The notes beneath the pieces are model-generated. The model was not told the DNA's origin, made no database searches, and saw only the letters and a list, made by a program, of their open reading frames with translations. From contig JAWWAC010000005.1 of assembly GCA_033721915.1 (NCBI GenBank), positions 1 through 64,000 of the forward strand: a stretch of DNA of 64,000 nt, read 5' to 3'. This stretch comes from REBR01 sp033721915 (lineage in GTDB: Bacteria > Pseudomonadota > Gammaproteobacteria > Pseudomonadales > Oleiphilaceae). Numbering within the stretch: the first letter of the stretch is position 1; the number at the start of each line of letters is the position of its first letter. Both the position numbers and the translations under genes were made by a program. Of the stretch, positions 26,018 to 34,568 are shown piece after piece.

Positions 26018-28507
26018 TCAGAAGCTGTTCAGAGCGGCGGCACTGACGGCCAGGTTGGAAAAAACCTGGCTGATGTTGGTGGCCAGCTGCAGCTGGTTGA
26101 CACGGTCCAGTTTGATGGGCGCCACAATGGTGTCACCCGGGCGCAGCGTTTCCCCTCTGCCCGAGAACCAGCGTGATTCACTGGGACGCCATACCGAGCC
26201 ATCCGCGCGTATGACGTAAATACGCTCTTCATCCGCCTGGGCGCTGAAACCGCCACTGCGATCCAGGTAGTCCGTCACCGCCAGATCCGGGTCGTAGAGG
26301 TGCGAACTGGCAAACTGCACTTCGCCAAAGACACTCACCGACTGGGGCCGCCTGGGTATCTGCAGGCGATCACCATCCAGCACCTCCAGCTCGGGGAGCC
26401 GCCCTGCCACCAGCGCCTCAAGATCAATCACCAGGCGGCCCATGGCCTCCACCTGCTGAACCTGCTGCAGCAGATTCTGCAGCATGCCCAGATCCTGATC
26501 CGGCCCCTGCTCGCCAGCTTCCAGCTGAAGGCCCAGCAGATCCCGCCGCAGCCGCTGTTCCGCCATTTCCATCCGCTCCTGCTCCTGCCGGCGCAGGCGC
26601 TCACGGCTGAAGATGGCCCCTTCCGGGAAGGCCCGTTCCGTCAGCCCGCCGGCCCGCTCGATCACATCCTTCAGGGTATCCCCGATACGAATGCTGTACT
26701 GCCCGGGGAAACGCACCTCCCCTTCCAGGGTGATCGTCTCCCGCTTGGCAAAGCCCGGCACACCCTTGATCAGCAGCCGATCGTAGCCCTGCAGAGCCAC
26801 CTCATCGGCGCCGTTCTCCACGCCCTGGACCAGAGGGAAAGTGATCAGCTCGGTTTCTGCCTGGCCCAGGCCGCTGACCTGTGATCGGACCAGCTCCGCT
26901 TCCAGCATCAGTGCGGAGTCCCTGAGGCCACCACCAGCGTCAATAAGATCCCGGACCGTGGCCTGTTCAGAGAGGGGGTAGCGCCCCGGAAAGCGCACCG
27001 CACCGCCAATGGTGGCAGCCATTGCCGGTTTGTCGGGGCTGGCCTGACGTTCGAGTTTTTCCAGCACTTCATCCAAAAGCCCACGTCCTGCCTTGCGGGA
27101 CTCATCCTGCTCTTCCGAGGTCTGTCTTGAGAAAAGCAGGATCTGATCCCGCTCTTTCAGCACCAGATCACTGTCACCGCCCTCATCCCTGAAAACTCCC
27201 GCGGGTCGGAATTGTCTGACCGCAATCTCACCCTGATCGTTTGTTTCACGCACCACCAGTGCGTAATTCAGGTCCGCATCTCCGGGCAGATCCTGGTGGC
27301 GGTCTTTCAGCAGGTCCGACAGGCGCATGCCAGGGCGGAATTCTCGCTTGCCGGGGCGCTTTGCCTGGCCCCTGAGCTGAACAAACCCTTCAGTGAGATC
27401 ATTGAGGCTTTTGACGGTCACCTTGTCGCCTTCCCGGACGGGCTTGCCCTGTGCCTCACTCCGGGTCAGGTCCACGGACTCCAGCGCACGCCTGCGACGC
27501 TCGTCTTTTACCCGTTCCAGCTGGCTGAAGGCGGGGGCGGCGTCACGGGTGTAGTGACCCGCCATGGCGATCATATCCGCCAGTGTTTCCCCCCCTTTCA
27601 ACTCGTAAATGGCAGGACGGCGCACCTCACCGTCCACCGCAACGGTCTCCCCCACTGGAGGAATAAACAGGGTGTCACCGGGCTGTAGACGCTGATCTGA
27701 CGAAGTATCCCCCGATAGCAGTAACTGATAGAGATCCAGGCTACCAATCACCTGACCGTCCCGTTTGAGCTGCACATTACGCAGCGAACCCGAAGTCTTG
27801 ATGCCACCGGACACCAGCAGGGCATTGGTCATGGTGGACAGTGAGCTGACCGTATAGCTGCCCGGATTCCGGGCTTCCCCCAGCACAAACACCCGCATGC
27901 TGCGCAGCTCTCCCAGTGAAACACTGACCTGGGTACCGATGTATTTCTGCTCCACCTGGCGCTTCAGCTGCTTCCTGACGGTCTCGAAATTCATTCCTGC
28001 AACGGGAATGGGGCCTGAATCCGTCATCTGGATCACGCCATCCCGGGTGACTGGCAGCTCCAGCAGGTCGTTTTCCTTGCCGTACAGCTGCAGCCTGATC
28101 ACATCGCCAGGTCCCACCACGTAATCGGAAGGGAGGGGGATCTCGGTAACCGGCGCAAAGGTGGTCGGGCGCCCGGCAAAAAGGTCATAGCCAAAAGGCT
28201 TGAGTCCGTCGTCGTCCTGATCCCGGCGCTCACTGTCCGGGCTTTCCGGATCCGACAGCGGGGTCTGCACTACCTGCACCTCCCTGGGGCGCTCCTGCTG
28301 TTGAGTCCCCTGCGGAGAGAGCTTGTCCAGGTCAAAACCCTGCTGGCGGGCCAGGGCTTCCTGTTGCGCCCTGGGCAGATTCTGCAACTGGCGGATCTGC
28401 TCTTCACTGATCTCCTGCGCCGCAGTGGGGGTCGCTGCTGCCAGTAGCCACAGGCACAGAAACCATGGGTACCGGGAAAAGGTTGTTGCTGTCATTTTTA
28501 CTCTCAT
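26018..28507 (-). CDS. Polysaccharide export protein with multiple SLBB domains (Wza-like)
   Basis: 829 residues. Cleavable signal peptide (LWLLAAATPTAAQ) without a lipobox. A Poly_export domain follows (VVGPGDVIRLQLYGKEND then MNFETVRKQLKRQV) and about six SLBB repeats, recognisable by the pattern V.GEV..PG.Y.......L.D.I..AGG (for example ITLEGEVRFPGQYSI). C-terminal helical segment ends SNLAVSAAALNSF. Wza/SLBB proteins form the periplasm-to-outer-membrane channel for capsule or exopolysaccharide; the number of SLBB units is higher than in Wza itself. Start: ATG at 28507 with AGGA at 7 bases. Confidence 0.9.
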   Translation of the reverse strand: MRVKMTATTFSRYPWFLCLWLLAAATPTAAQEISEEQIRQLQNLPRAQQEALARQQGFDLDKLSPQGTQQQERPREVQVVQTPLSDPESPDSERRDQDDDGLKPFGYDLFAGRPTTFAPVTEIPLPSDYVVGPGDVIRLQLYGKENDLLELPVTRDGVIQMTDSGPIPVAGMNFETVRKQLKRQVEQKYIGTQVSVSLGELRSMRVFVLGEARNPGSYTVSSLSTMTNALLVSGGIKTSGSLRNVQLKRDGQVIGSLDLYQLLLSGDTSSDQRLQPGDTLFIPPVGETVAVDGEVRRPAIYELKGGETLADMIAMAGHYTRDAAPAFSQLERVKDERRRRALESVDLTRSEAQGKPVREGDKVTVKSLNDLTEGFVQLRGQAKRPGKREFRPGMRLSDLLKDRHQDLPGDADLNYALVVRETNDQGEIAVRQFRPAGVFRDEGGDSDLVLKERDQILLFSRQTSEEQDESRKAGRGLLDEVLEKLERQASPDKPAMAATIGGAVRFPGRYPLSEQATVRDLIDAGGGLRDSALMLEAELVRSQVSGLGQAETELITFPLVQGVENGADEVALQGYDRLLIKGVPGFAKRETITLEGEVRFPGQYSIRIGDTLKDVIERAGGLTERAFPEGAIFSRERLRRQEQERMEMAEQRLRRDLLGLQLEAGEQGPDQDLGMLQNLLQQVQQVEAMGRLVIDLEALVAGRLPELEVLDGDRLQIPRRPQSVSVFGEVQFASSHLYDPDLAVTDYLDRSGGFSAQADEERIYVIRADGSVWRPSESRWFSGRGETLRPGDTIVAPIKLDRVNQLQLATNISQVFSNLAVSAAALNSF

Positions 28508-28544
28508 GAATGTTCCTGAACGTCGGCACTGCTCGGCCACCGGA

Positions 28545-30056
28545 CTAGAACCGGTAACGCCAGCCAGCGCTCAGGGTTCCCTGTGCGCGGCCACTGCCGT
28601 CTGCGGTGGCAATCTCGATGGTGCGGTCACTCCACTGGCCGTCCAGTGTCGCCCAGCCTCCCCACAGGGGGTATTCGTAGCGGGCGCTGACCATGACCAC
28701 ATCCGTGGCCTCACGGGCAATGGCAAAGTCCACCTTGCCAGAGGGACGGGCGGCCACGATGTCGTCCGACCGATTGAGCTGGATATGCCCAACCGTCAGG
28801 GCCAGGTTACGTCCGTCGTTGAAAAAATGTTGCAGCCCCAGTGTCAGTGCCTGGGCATCGCTGTCAAAGGTGCTGCCAATGGCACGGCCACGAAAGCGGT
28901 CACCGGTTTTATAGACGGGGTCTTCATAGGTCTCGTTGAAACGGCCACTGCCGGTGATATTGCCGGCCGTGGTATCCGCGTATTCCAGAAACCAGCGCTG
29001 GCTGTCTTCCTGCCACGAGTAGGCCAGGTCCATGCCCACCAGGCCGGTGAGTCCACCGGCACTCTGATCCTCACCCACCTGTGCCACGGTTTCCCCGTAG
29101 AGCCCCCCGCTGACACCGCCCACCGCCATGCCATAGCGGGCGTCCAGACCCGCCATCTGTGTGGGGGCATCGCTGCTTTCGCGGGCGCTCTCATCCGACA
29201 GGATCAGTGCGTTACCCAGAGCCTCACCGTTTTCAGGTTCCCCCTCGCCGCCGTATTGCAGCAGTCGGCTCAGCCCAAGCTCCAGCCCTTTAACGGGGCG
29301 AAAATTAAAGCGCAATCCCACCAGTCGGGCCTCGGGAACCTCACGGGCTCCTTCCAGCTGACCCAGCGTCAGTGTCAGCTGGAAGGGGCCCATCCAGGCC
29401 AGCAGCGGGTGGTCCGAACCACTGGGGTTGGTGCGGTTGAGCCACAGAGAGGGCACGGGGCGCGCGTTGCTGGAGAGCATCAGTGAGGACTGCCAGCCAG
29501 GGCCCCACCAGCGGTCGATGGCGCCAAAGCCCAGTGTCCAGCTGTTGCCGGTGTAGGCCAGGAAGCTGCCATCAGCGCGCCAGTCCCTGCCGTCTGAAGG
29601 GTCCTCGGTGACCTGGGCGCTCAGCCCCAGGGCCCAGCTGTGGCCGTTCCACTGCGCAGTAACTCCCAACACGCCCTCTTCCCGTGTCTGGTCATTGAAG
29701 CTGCGGATCAGGGGGGGCTGGTTGGCGATGCCGGCATTGAGCTCGCTGGCCCAGCCGCGACGGGCAAAACGGTCCTGTTCAAAGCGCACATAGGAGCGCT
29801 CCTGGCCCGAGTGCGAGCCGCCAGTCCGGGACAGACCACTAAGCGTCTCACCCACTCCGGACCACATCACCGGCCAGGTATTGATCGGCGTGCGGATATC
29901 ACCCTGATCCGCCAGCACCGTCAGACTGTGGCGCATGCGCATATCACCGGGTTCGATCCAGGGGGCGGCCGTAACAGCACCTGAATACAGCGAAACCAGT
30001 CCGACGGAGAAAAGCGACAGAAGCTGCCTGTGGTGAAACTTGCCTGCTGCTGTCAC
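28545..30056 (-). CDS. wzi: Wzi-family outer-membrane capsule-attachment barrel
   Basis: About 503 residues. Signal peptide (LLSLFSVGLVSLYSGAVTAA), then a beta-barrel rich in alternating strands and ending in Trp-Arg-Tyr-Arg-Phe, with the Wzi signature GAIDRWWGPGWQSSLMLSSN then ARPVPSLWLNR. Wzi anchors capsule at the outer membrane. The frame is open up to a GTG at 30089, but that would lie upstream of the likely transcription start and has no ribosome site. The GTG at 30056, 9 bases after ATCAGGA, fits better. First gene of the wzi-SLBB-wzz-capD run. Confidence 0.88.
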   Translation of the reverse strand: MTAAGKFHHRQLLSLFSVGLVSLYSGAVTAAPWIEPGDMRMRHSLTVLADQGDIRTPINTWPVMWSGVGETLSGLSRTGGSHSGQERSYVRFEQDRFARRGWASELNAGIANQPPLIRSFNDQTREEGVLGVTAQWNGHSWALGLSAQVTEDPSDGRDWRADGSFLAYTGNSWTLGFGAIDRWWGPGWQSSLMLSSNARPVPSLWLNRTNPSGSDHPLLAWMGPFQLTLTLGQLEGAREVPEARLVGLRFNFRPVKGLELGLSRLLQYGGEGEPENGEALGNALILSDESARESSDAPTQMAGLDARYGMAVGGVSGGLYGETVAQVGEDQSAGGLTGLVGMDLAYSWQEDSQRWFLEYADTTAGNITGSGRFNETYEDPVYKTGDRFRGRAIGSTFDSDAQALTLGLQHFFNDGRNLALTVGHIQLNRSDDIVAARPSGKVDFAIAREATDVVMVSARYEYPLWGGWATLDGQWSDRTIEIATADGSGRAQGTLSAGWRYRF

Positions 30057-30090
30057 GGGCACTGTCCTGATGGTTTTGAATAGATTCACA

Positions 30091-30118
30091 ATAGTAGCAG
30101 GAAGCGTTAATGCTTCAA
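30091..30118 (-). promoter_or_regulatory. Promoter of the polysaccharide export operon with overlapping palindrome
   Basis: On the minus strand TTGAAG (30113-30118) and an extended -10, TGC-TACTAT (30091-30096 for the hexamer), are spaced by 16 bases. GAAGC-GTTAAT-GCTTC (30101-30116) is a near-perfect palindrome overlapping the -35 and spacer, so a repressor bound there would block polymerase. The palindrome has one G-T mismatch pair. Confidence 0.5.
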
Positions 30119-30267
30119 CTGAGGATTGCAGGGGAAACTTCTATCACAGGGAGGTTACTCCAATTACAGTGCAGTTTACGTGCCTCCACAGATGGAGCAA
30201 GTTAACAAGTGCAAGATCAACTGTTTTTTTGCTCCCCCCTCCCCCGCCCTGACTGTCCCGGCAGAAG

Positions 30268-31029
30268 TTACAGCTGACCCCGCAGCCGCCCCCAGGCAAG
30301 CCCCATGTACTCGTGAAAGGCCCTTTCCGTCATCTCCAGCGCACTGGCGGAGGGCAGGTAGAAGGCCAGGCTTTTCGGGCTGGTGCTGGTGGCGGTGCGC
30401 AGCACCGTGGGGGCGGCAATGGGATGGGTGCCGGCCTTGCGGGCCAGAGCCATGGCACGGGGCATATGGGAGGCGGAGGTGACCAGCAGGTAGGGCTCGC
30501 TGCCGATGGCCTCGAACATCAGCTCGGCCTCCTCGAAGGTATTGCGGGGATTGGGGTGGATGCGCAGCTGGCTGACCTCCGCCCCCAGTGCCACGGCGGC
30601 ACGGCTCATGACGGTGGCGCTGGGGGCATCACCGAAGACCGAGCCGCCGGAGAGCACCAGGGTACTCCCCGGCAGGGCCCGGTGCAGCCGTATGCCCTCC
30701 ACCAGTCGCAGTCCGGCCACCCCGGAGAGGCGGGTGGTGGGCGGGTGCTCACTGATGTTGGAGGCGCTGGAGCCCAGCACCAGCACATAGCGCACGCCTT
30801 CCAGGGCCTCGGTGTTGGTGATGGGGCTGTAGCGGGTCTCCAGTGGCAACAGCAGTGCACGGGCCACGGGCTCGCTGGAGAACAGCAGAAACAGCACCAG
30901 GCCCAGCAACAGGCTGCCATTACCGCCACGGCGACGGCCCAGCCCTCTCAGCACCAGGCCCAGGACAATACAGATCAGCACCAGTGACAGGGGCGCCATC
31001 AACGCGGCCAGGGCTTTGGTTGCAAGCAT
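30268..31029 (-). CDS. ElyC/YdcF-family (DUF218) membrane protein
   Basis: 253 residues. Two N-terminal membrane helices (LVLICIVLGLVLRGL and LLLGLVLFLLF), then the DUF218 domain: VRYVLVLGSSAS, STLVLSGGSVFGD, RIHPNPRNTFEEAE and LLVTSASHMPRAMALARKAG. In Escherichia coli ElyC influences peptidoglycan synthesis and lipid-carrier use for envelope polymers. Encoded 178 bases upstream of wzi in the same direction, possibly part of the same envelope programme. ATG with GGAAG upstream. Confidence 0.87.
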   Translation of the reverse strand: MLATKALAALMAPLSLVLICIVLGLVLRGLGRRRGGNGSLLLGLVLFLLFSSEPVARALLLPLETRYSPITNTEALEGVRYVLVLGSSASNISEHPPTTRLSGVAGLRLVEGIRLHRALPGSTLVLSGGSVFGDAPSATVMSRAAVALGAEVSQLRIHPNPRNTFEEAELMFEAIGSEPYLLVTSASHMPRAMALARKAGTHPIAAPTVLRTATSTSPKSLAFYLPSASALEMTERAFHEYMGLAWGRLRGQL

Positions 31030-31146
31030 GCAGACTTCCGGTTAGTGAACAGTGACGGACTTAGCGTATCGCAGGGCCGCTTTTGAAAGAAGCACCCTGG
31101 CGGGATAATCTTGCGTTTCCTGTCACCGGTCACGGACTCTGCCCCC

Positions 31147-32346
31147 ATGCCCCCTTCTGATGCACCGCACCGTTACCAGAGCCTGGATGTGCTGCGGGGG
31201 TTTGCCCTGCTGGGCATACTGGTGATGAATATCCAGGCTTTCGCCATGGTGGCCGCTGCCTACGTCAATCCCACTCTGGCGGGCCCCTTCGAGGGTGTGG
31301 ACTTTGCCCTGTGGCTGGTGAGTCATGTGCTGGCGGAATACAAGTTCCTGAGCCTGTTTGCGGCGCTCTTCGGTGCCGGCATTGTGATGATGGCCCGCTC
31401 CAGCGAGGCGGCAGGGGTGGACCCCTGGCTTCGCCACCGCCGCCGCATGGTGCTGCTGGGGCTGATCGGCCTGCTCCATGCCACCTTTATCTGGTATGGG
31501 GACATCCTGTTTCTGTACGCGGTGGTGGGTCTGGTGGCCTTTCGCTTCCGGGAGATGCCCGTGGCCACACTGCTGCGCTGGGCACTGGCGCTGTATCTGG
31601 TGCCGCTGATGGCGGGGCTGCTGTTTACACTGGCGTTGATGGACATGCCCGCCGATGAGTACCAGCAGCTGGTCCGTGACATGTGGGCGCCCGGGGCGGC
31701 GGCACTGCAGGAGGAAATCAGCGCCTACCGGGGCCGCTACTGGCAGCAGCTCGGGCAGCGGGTGGAAACACTGATGGGGGGCTACCTGCTGATGATTCTG
31801 CTGGAGGAGGGCTGGCGGACACTGGCACTGATGCTGGCGGGCATGGCCGCCTACCGCAGCGGGCTGATCACCGGGGAATGGCCGCTGCGCCGTTACCGCC
31901 ATCTGGCACTGGCGTGCTTTGCGCTGGGGGTGCCGGTGATACTGCTGGGTGTGGCGTTCAACCAGTCTCATGGGTGGGAAATGCGCTTCGCTGTGTATCT
32001 GGGCCGGGCCTTCAACGGGCTTGCGGCGCCACTGGTGGCACTGGGCTGGGCCTGTGCGGTGCTGACTGCCTGGCGCCGTGGCTACTGGCCATCGCTCATG
32101 GCCCGGCTCAGTGCCCTGGGGCGCATGGCCCTCACCGGTTATCTGCTCACCTCGGTGCTGTGCACCAGTGTCTTTTACGGCTTCGGGCTTGGCCTGTTCG
32201 AGCGGCTGGAGCGGCCAGGGCAGTGGCTGGTGATGGTGGCGGTGTGGGCATTGCTGCTGTTTCTGGCGCCGCTGTGGCTGCGCCACTTCCGCCAGGGGCC
32301 GGTGGAGTGGCTGTGGCGGCGCGGGGTTTACGGGAGAAGCGTCTGA
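31147..32346 (+). CDS. DUF418 (YeiB-like) membrane protein
   Basis: 399 residues with 8-10 membrane segments. N-terminal SLDVLRGFALLGILVMNIQAF and later KFLSLFAALFGAGI are typical of the YeiB/DUF418 family, as is the C-terminal domain with GRMALTGYLLTSVLCTSVF then FYGFGLGLF. Function of the family is not established; related acyltransferase-like membrane proteins modify envelope components. ATG at 31147 preferred over an upstream TTG (31111) that has no ribosome site. Convergent with the DUF3047 gene, 8 bases apart. Confidence 0.85.
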   Translation: MPPSDAPHRYQSLDVLRGFALLGILVMNIQAFAMVAAAYVNPTLAGPFEGVDFALWLVSHVLAEYKFLSLFAALFGAGIVMMARSSEAAGVDPWLRHRRRMVLLGLIGLLHATFIWYGDILFLYAVVGLVAFRFREMPVATLLRWALALYLVPLMAGLLFTLALMDMPADEYQQLVRDMWAPGAAALQEEISAYRGRYWQQLGQRVETLMGGYLLMILLEEGWRTLALMLAGMAAYRSGLITGEWPLRRYRHLALACFALGVPVILLGVAFNQSHGWEMRFAVYLGRAFNGLAAPLVALGWACAVLTAWRRGYWPSLMARLSALGRMALTGYLLTSVLCTSVFYGFGLGLFERLERPGQWLVMVAVWALLLFLAPLWLRHFRQGPVEWLWRRGVYGRSV

Positions 32347-32354
32347 ATCCGGGT

Positions 32355-33041
32355 TTATTCCGCCTTCAGGCGAATCTCCCCGTACCAGGCCTCTGCGGGG
32401 GCGTCGGTATCGTCACAGTCGGTCATGATGGCCAGCCCGTTGATCCGGTCCGTGTCCTTGTCGTGGTATTGCCGGAAATCCTCACGCAGATCCCGCCTCT
32501 GGGTGCGCCACTGGCCATTGCCCTCACTGTCACCGGCGGAGCCGGACTGCACCGCCACCATGATGGCCCGTGACTGGTAGGCATTCTCCCAGTGGCTGCC
32601 CCGGGGCATTTCGCTGGCCCAGACGTAATTCAGCGCCCGGGTGCGCCACTTGGCCAGGCTGTGCTCATCCACGGCATAGACCCGGGCCGGGTAGTCGTCG
32701 CCGGATTTGCGGGTCTCGTGGATGTCCCTGAAGGTCTCCTCCACCCGCCAGGTCCATTCCAGGATCGGCGTTTTCCCCAGGTCGATCTCCTCCCGGTAGA
32801 ACAGCCCCGACGCGGAAGCATCACGGCAACGGGCATGCACCGCCTCACGACCGTCCACTTCCACCAGGTCATAGCGGGTCTCGCCCTCGAACGAGTGGGA
32901 CTCCCAGCCGGCGATATCCTCCGCCGTAAACACCCTTTCCGCCTGGGCAGGCACAGCAACAAAAAGAGCAATCAGACTCGTCAGCAACACCCTGGACACT
33001 TTCGGGACAGGCACGTTTTTGGGGACAGGGGGGACAGGCAT
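32355..33041 (-). CDS. DUF3047 exported protein
   Basis: 228 residues. A signal peptide (VLLTSLIALFVAVPAQA) is preceded by an odd Pro/Val-rich start (MPVPPVPKNVPVPK). The mature part carries DUF3047 features: YDLVEVDGREAVHARC, ILEWTWRVE, GDDYPARVYAV, LNYVWAS, and GLAIMTDCDDT near the end. Probably periplasmic, role unknown. CGGAGA lies 5 bases before the ATG at 33041. The first codons are built from copies of the GTGCCTGTCCC repeat word, see the repeat entry at 33004. Confidence 0.85.
   Translation of the reverse strand: MPVPPVPKNVPVPKVSRVLLTSLIALFVAVPAQAERVFTAEDIAGWESHSFEGETRYDLVEVDGREAVHARCRDASASGLFYREEIDLGKTPILEWTWRVEETFRDIHETRKSGDDYPARVYAVDEHSLAKWRTRALNYVWASEMPRGSHWENAYQSRAIMVAVQSGSAGDSEGNGQWRTQRRDLREDFRQYHDKDTDRINGLAIMTDCDDTDAPAEAWYGEIRLKAE
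33004..33041 (-). repeat. Cluster of GTGCCTGTCCC-type words at the DUF3047 gene start
   Basis: On the plus strand GGGACAGGCAC (33004-33014), GGGGACAGGG (33021-33030) and GGGACAGGCAT (33031-33041) lie within 38 bases, the last one covering the start codon. They encode the repeated Pro-Val-Pro of the protein N-terminus. The same 11-base word recurs at 36231-36313 and 43296-43336 and singly elsewhere in the window. Confidence 0.65.
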
Positions 33042-33208
33042 GATATCTCCGGATAATGGTGATAGCTGTTTCACAGAATAACGCCTAAAGGGTGTCCAGG
33101 GTACTGGCACGATGTCACCTGAAGTGGCAAACCCTGTTCACAATACGCGACACAGCACCGGATCGATGTGCTCCGGACCTGTTGATTGATGCGTTAACGC
33201 TGGGGCAA

Positions 33209-33240
33209 CAAAAAAGGGGGACGTGACGGACGTCCCCCTT
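33209..33240 (-). terminator. Rho-independent terminator after secB
   Basis: On the minus strand AAGGGGGACGT-CCGTC-ACGTCCCCCTT followed by TTTTG; 11-bp perfect stem, 44 bases beyond the secB stop. Confidence 0.88.
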
Positions 33241-33283
33241 CATTAACGGGCCTGATCATAGCGCTCCGCCAGAGCGACTCAGA

Positions 33284-33814
33284 TCAGTGGCTCTGGGGCG
33301 CCTCGCTGCCCTGGCCGCCACCGGCGCGGGCTTCCTCTTCCTTGCGCTGCACGGCCTGCTGGTAGATGGCGTCAAAGTTCACCGGCGCCAGCATCAGTGC
33401 CGGGTAACTGCCCTTGGTCACCAGTGTGTCCACCGCCTCGCGGGCATAGGGGAACAGCATGTTGGGGCAGTAGGCACCCAGCAGCTGGGCCAGACGGGCC
33501 CCTTCGATGTTTTTCACCTGGAAGACACCGGCCTGCTGCACTTCCACCATGTAGGCGGTTTTCTCTTCCAGCTTGCTGGTGATGGTCAGTGTCAGCACCA
33601 CCTCGTACTGGTTGTCGCTGAGCTTGCTGTGGGCGGTGTTCAGATCCATGGTGACCTGGGGTTTCCACGGCTCCTGGAAGATCTTGGGGGCATTGGGGGA
33701 TTCAAACGAGAGGTCCTTGACATAGACCCGCTGAATGGCGAACTGGGGCTGGTTTTCCCCGTCTGCCGCGTTCTGGCCGCCTGTGGCGCCCTGTGGTGTG
33801 TCGTTCTCGGCCAT
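33284..33814 (-). CDS. secB: Protein-export chaperone SecB
   Basis: 176 residues. Conserved SecB text: FAIQRVYVKDLSFESPNAPKIF near residue 25, WKPQVTMDLNT, VVLTLTITSKLEEKTAYMVEV, then GAYCPNMLFPYAREAVDTLV and the C-terminal APVNFDAIYQQ. It acts as a tetramer that keeps preproteins unfolded and hands them to SecA. The N-terminus and C-terminus (Gly/Glu-rich, SEAPQSH) are longer than in E. coli. AGGAACGG precedes the ATG. Downstream of the rhodanese gene in the same direction; the usual intervening grxC is absent. Confidence 0.96.
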   Translation of the reverse strand: MAENDTPQGATGGQNAADGENQPQFAIQRVYVKDLSFESPNAPKIFQEPWKPQVTMDLNTAHSKLSDNQYEVVLTLTITSKLEEKTAYMVEVQQAGVFQVKNIEGARLAQLLGAYCPNMLFPYAREAVDTLVTKGSYPALMLAPVNFDAIYQQAVQRKEEEARAGGGQGSEAPQSH

Positions 33815-33857
33815 GGTCCGTTCCTGTACGTTCTTTTAATGGGGCATCTACCATAAC

Positions 33858-33894
33858 AAAGCCCCGGCCAGATCACAGTGTCCTGTGGGGCTTT
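33858..33894 (-). terminator. Probable terminator of the rhodanese gene
   Basis: AAAGCCCC (33858-33865) pairs with GGGGCTTT (33887-33894), and an inner CACAG-GACA-CTGTG stem strengthens the fold. On the minus strand the T-run is short (TTTGTT), so termination may be partial and secB could be reached by read-through. Confidence 0.5.
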
Positions 33895-33909
33895 ACTCAG
33901 GTCTGTGCG

Positions 33910-34380
33910 CTATTTCTTCTTGCCGCTTTTCCGGCTCTCTTTTCTGGATTCGGGCTTGTCGTCCCTGGCCACGGGCAGGTTGGCCGCGCGCCAGTCCATC
34001 ATGCCACCGGAGAGCCGGGCGATAGTGAGCCCTTCTTTCTGCAGTTGCTTGCCGGCCATGGGCGCGTGCTGGCCGCCCTTGTCCGCCAGTATGATCAGCT
34101 TGTCGCTGTGCTTTTGCAGCTCTTTTTTACGATCCGCCACCTGGGCCAGGGGGATATGCAGGGCACCCTTGATATGGCCTTCACGGAACTCCTTGCGCTC
34201 GCGCACATCCACGATAATGGCTTCATCGTGATTGAGCAGCTGTACCGCCTCCTGGGGGCTGACCTTGCGTCCTGCGCGGCGGCCTTCCACATAGAACAGG
34301 GCAATCAGCAGTGCCACAAAGGCACCCACCAGCTGCCAGCGGTTGACAACAAATTCAAAGAGTCGGTCGAAAATTTCCAT
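33910..34380 (-). CDS. Membrane-anchored rhodanese-like protein lacking the catalytic Cys
   Basis: 156 residues. One N-terminal membrane helix (LVGAFVALLIALFYVE), a rhodanese domain (VSPQEAVQLLNHDEAIIVDV then RERKEFREGHIKGALHIPLA) and a basic C-terminal tail (SRKESRKSGKKK). The active-site loop, normally VYC-x-x-G-x-x-S, reads IILADKGGQHA, so the catalytic Cys is missing and sulfurtransferase activity is not expected. YibN-type proteins occupy the same place beside secB and are linked to membrane-protein biogenesis. Divergent from gpmI. Confidence 0.87.
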   Translation of the reverse strand: MEIFDRLFEFVVNRWQLVGAFVALLIALFYVEGRRAGRKVSPQEAVQLLNHDEAIIVDVRERKEFREGHIKGALHIPLAQVADRKKELQKHSDKLIILADKGGQHAPMAGKQLQKEGLTIARLSGGMMDWRAANLPVARDDKPESRKESRKSGKKK

Positions 34381-34568
34381 CTGGGGTTATCCTGTTAGCC
34401 GGCCAGGGGGCCGGGCCTGCGTAAAATGTCTGGCGGGATTATACACAGCACCCGGTACGGACAGAAGCGGTGGCGGATGGCTGTCCGCGGTCAACTGGGG
34501 TAAAATTGCGCCCACGCAAACGCATTCTTTTGTCCATGCCATTTTCTGAACCACTATCCGGACCCACT

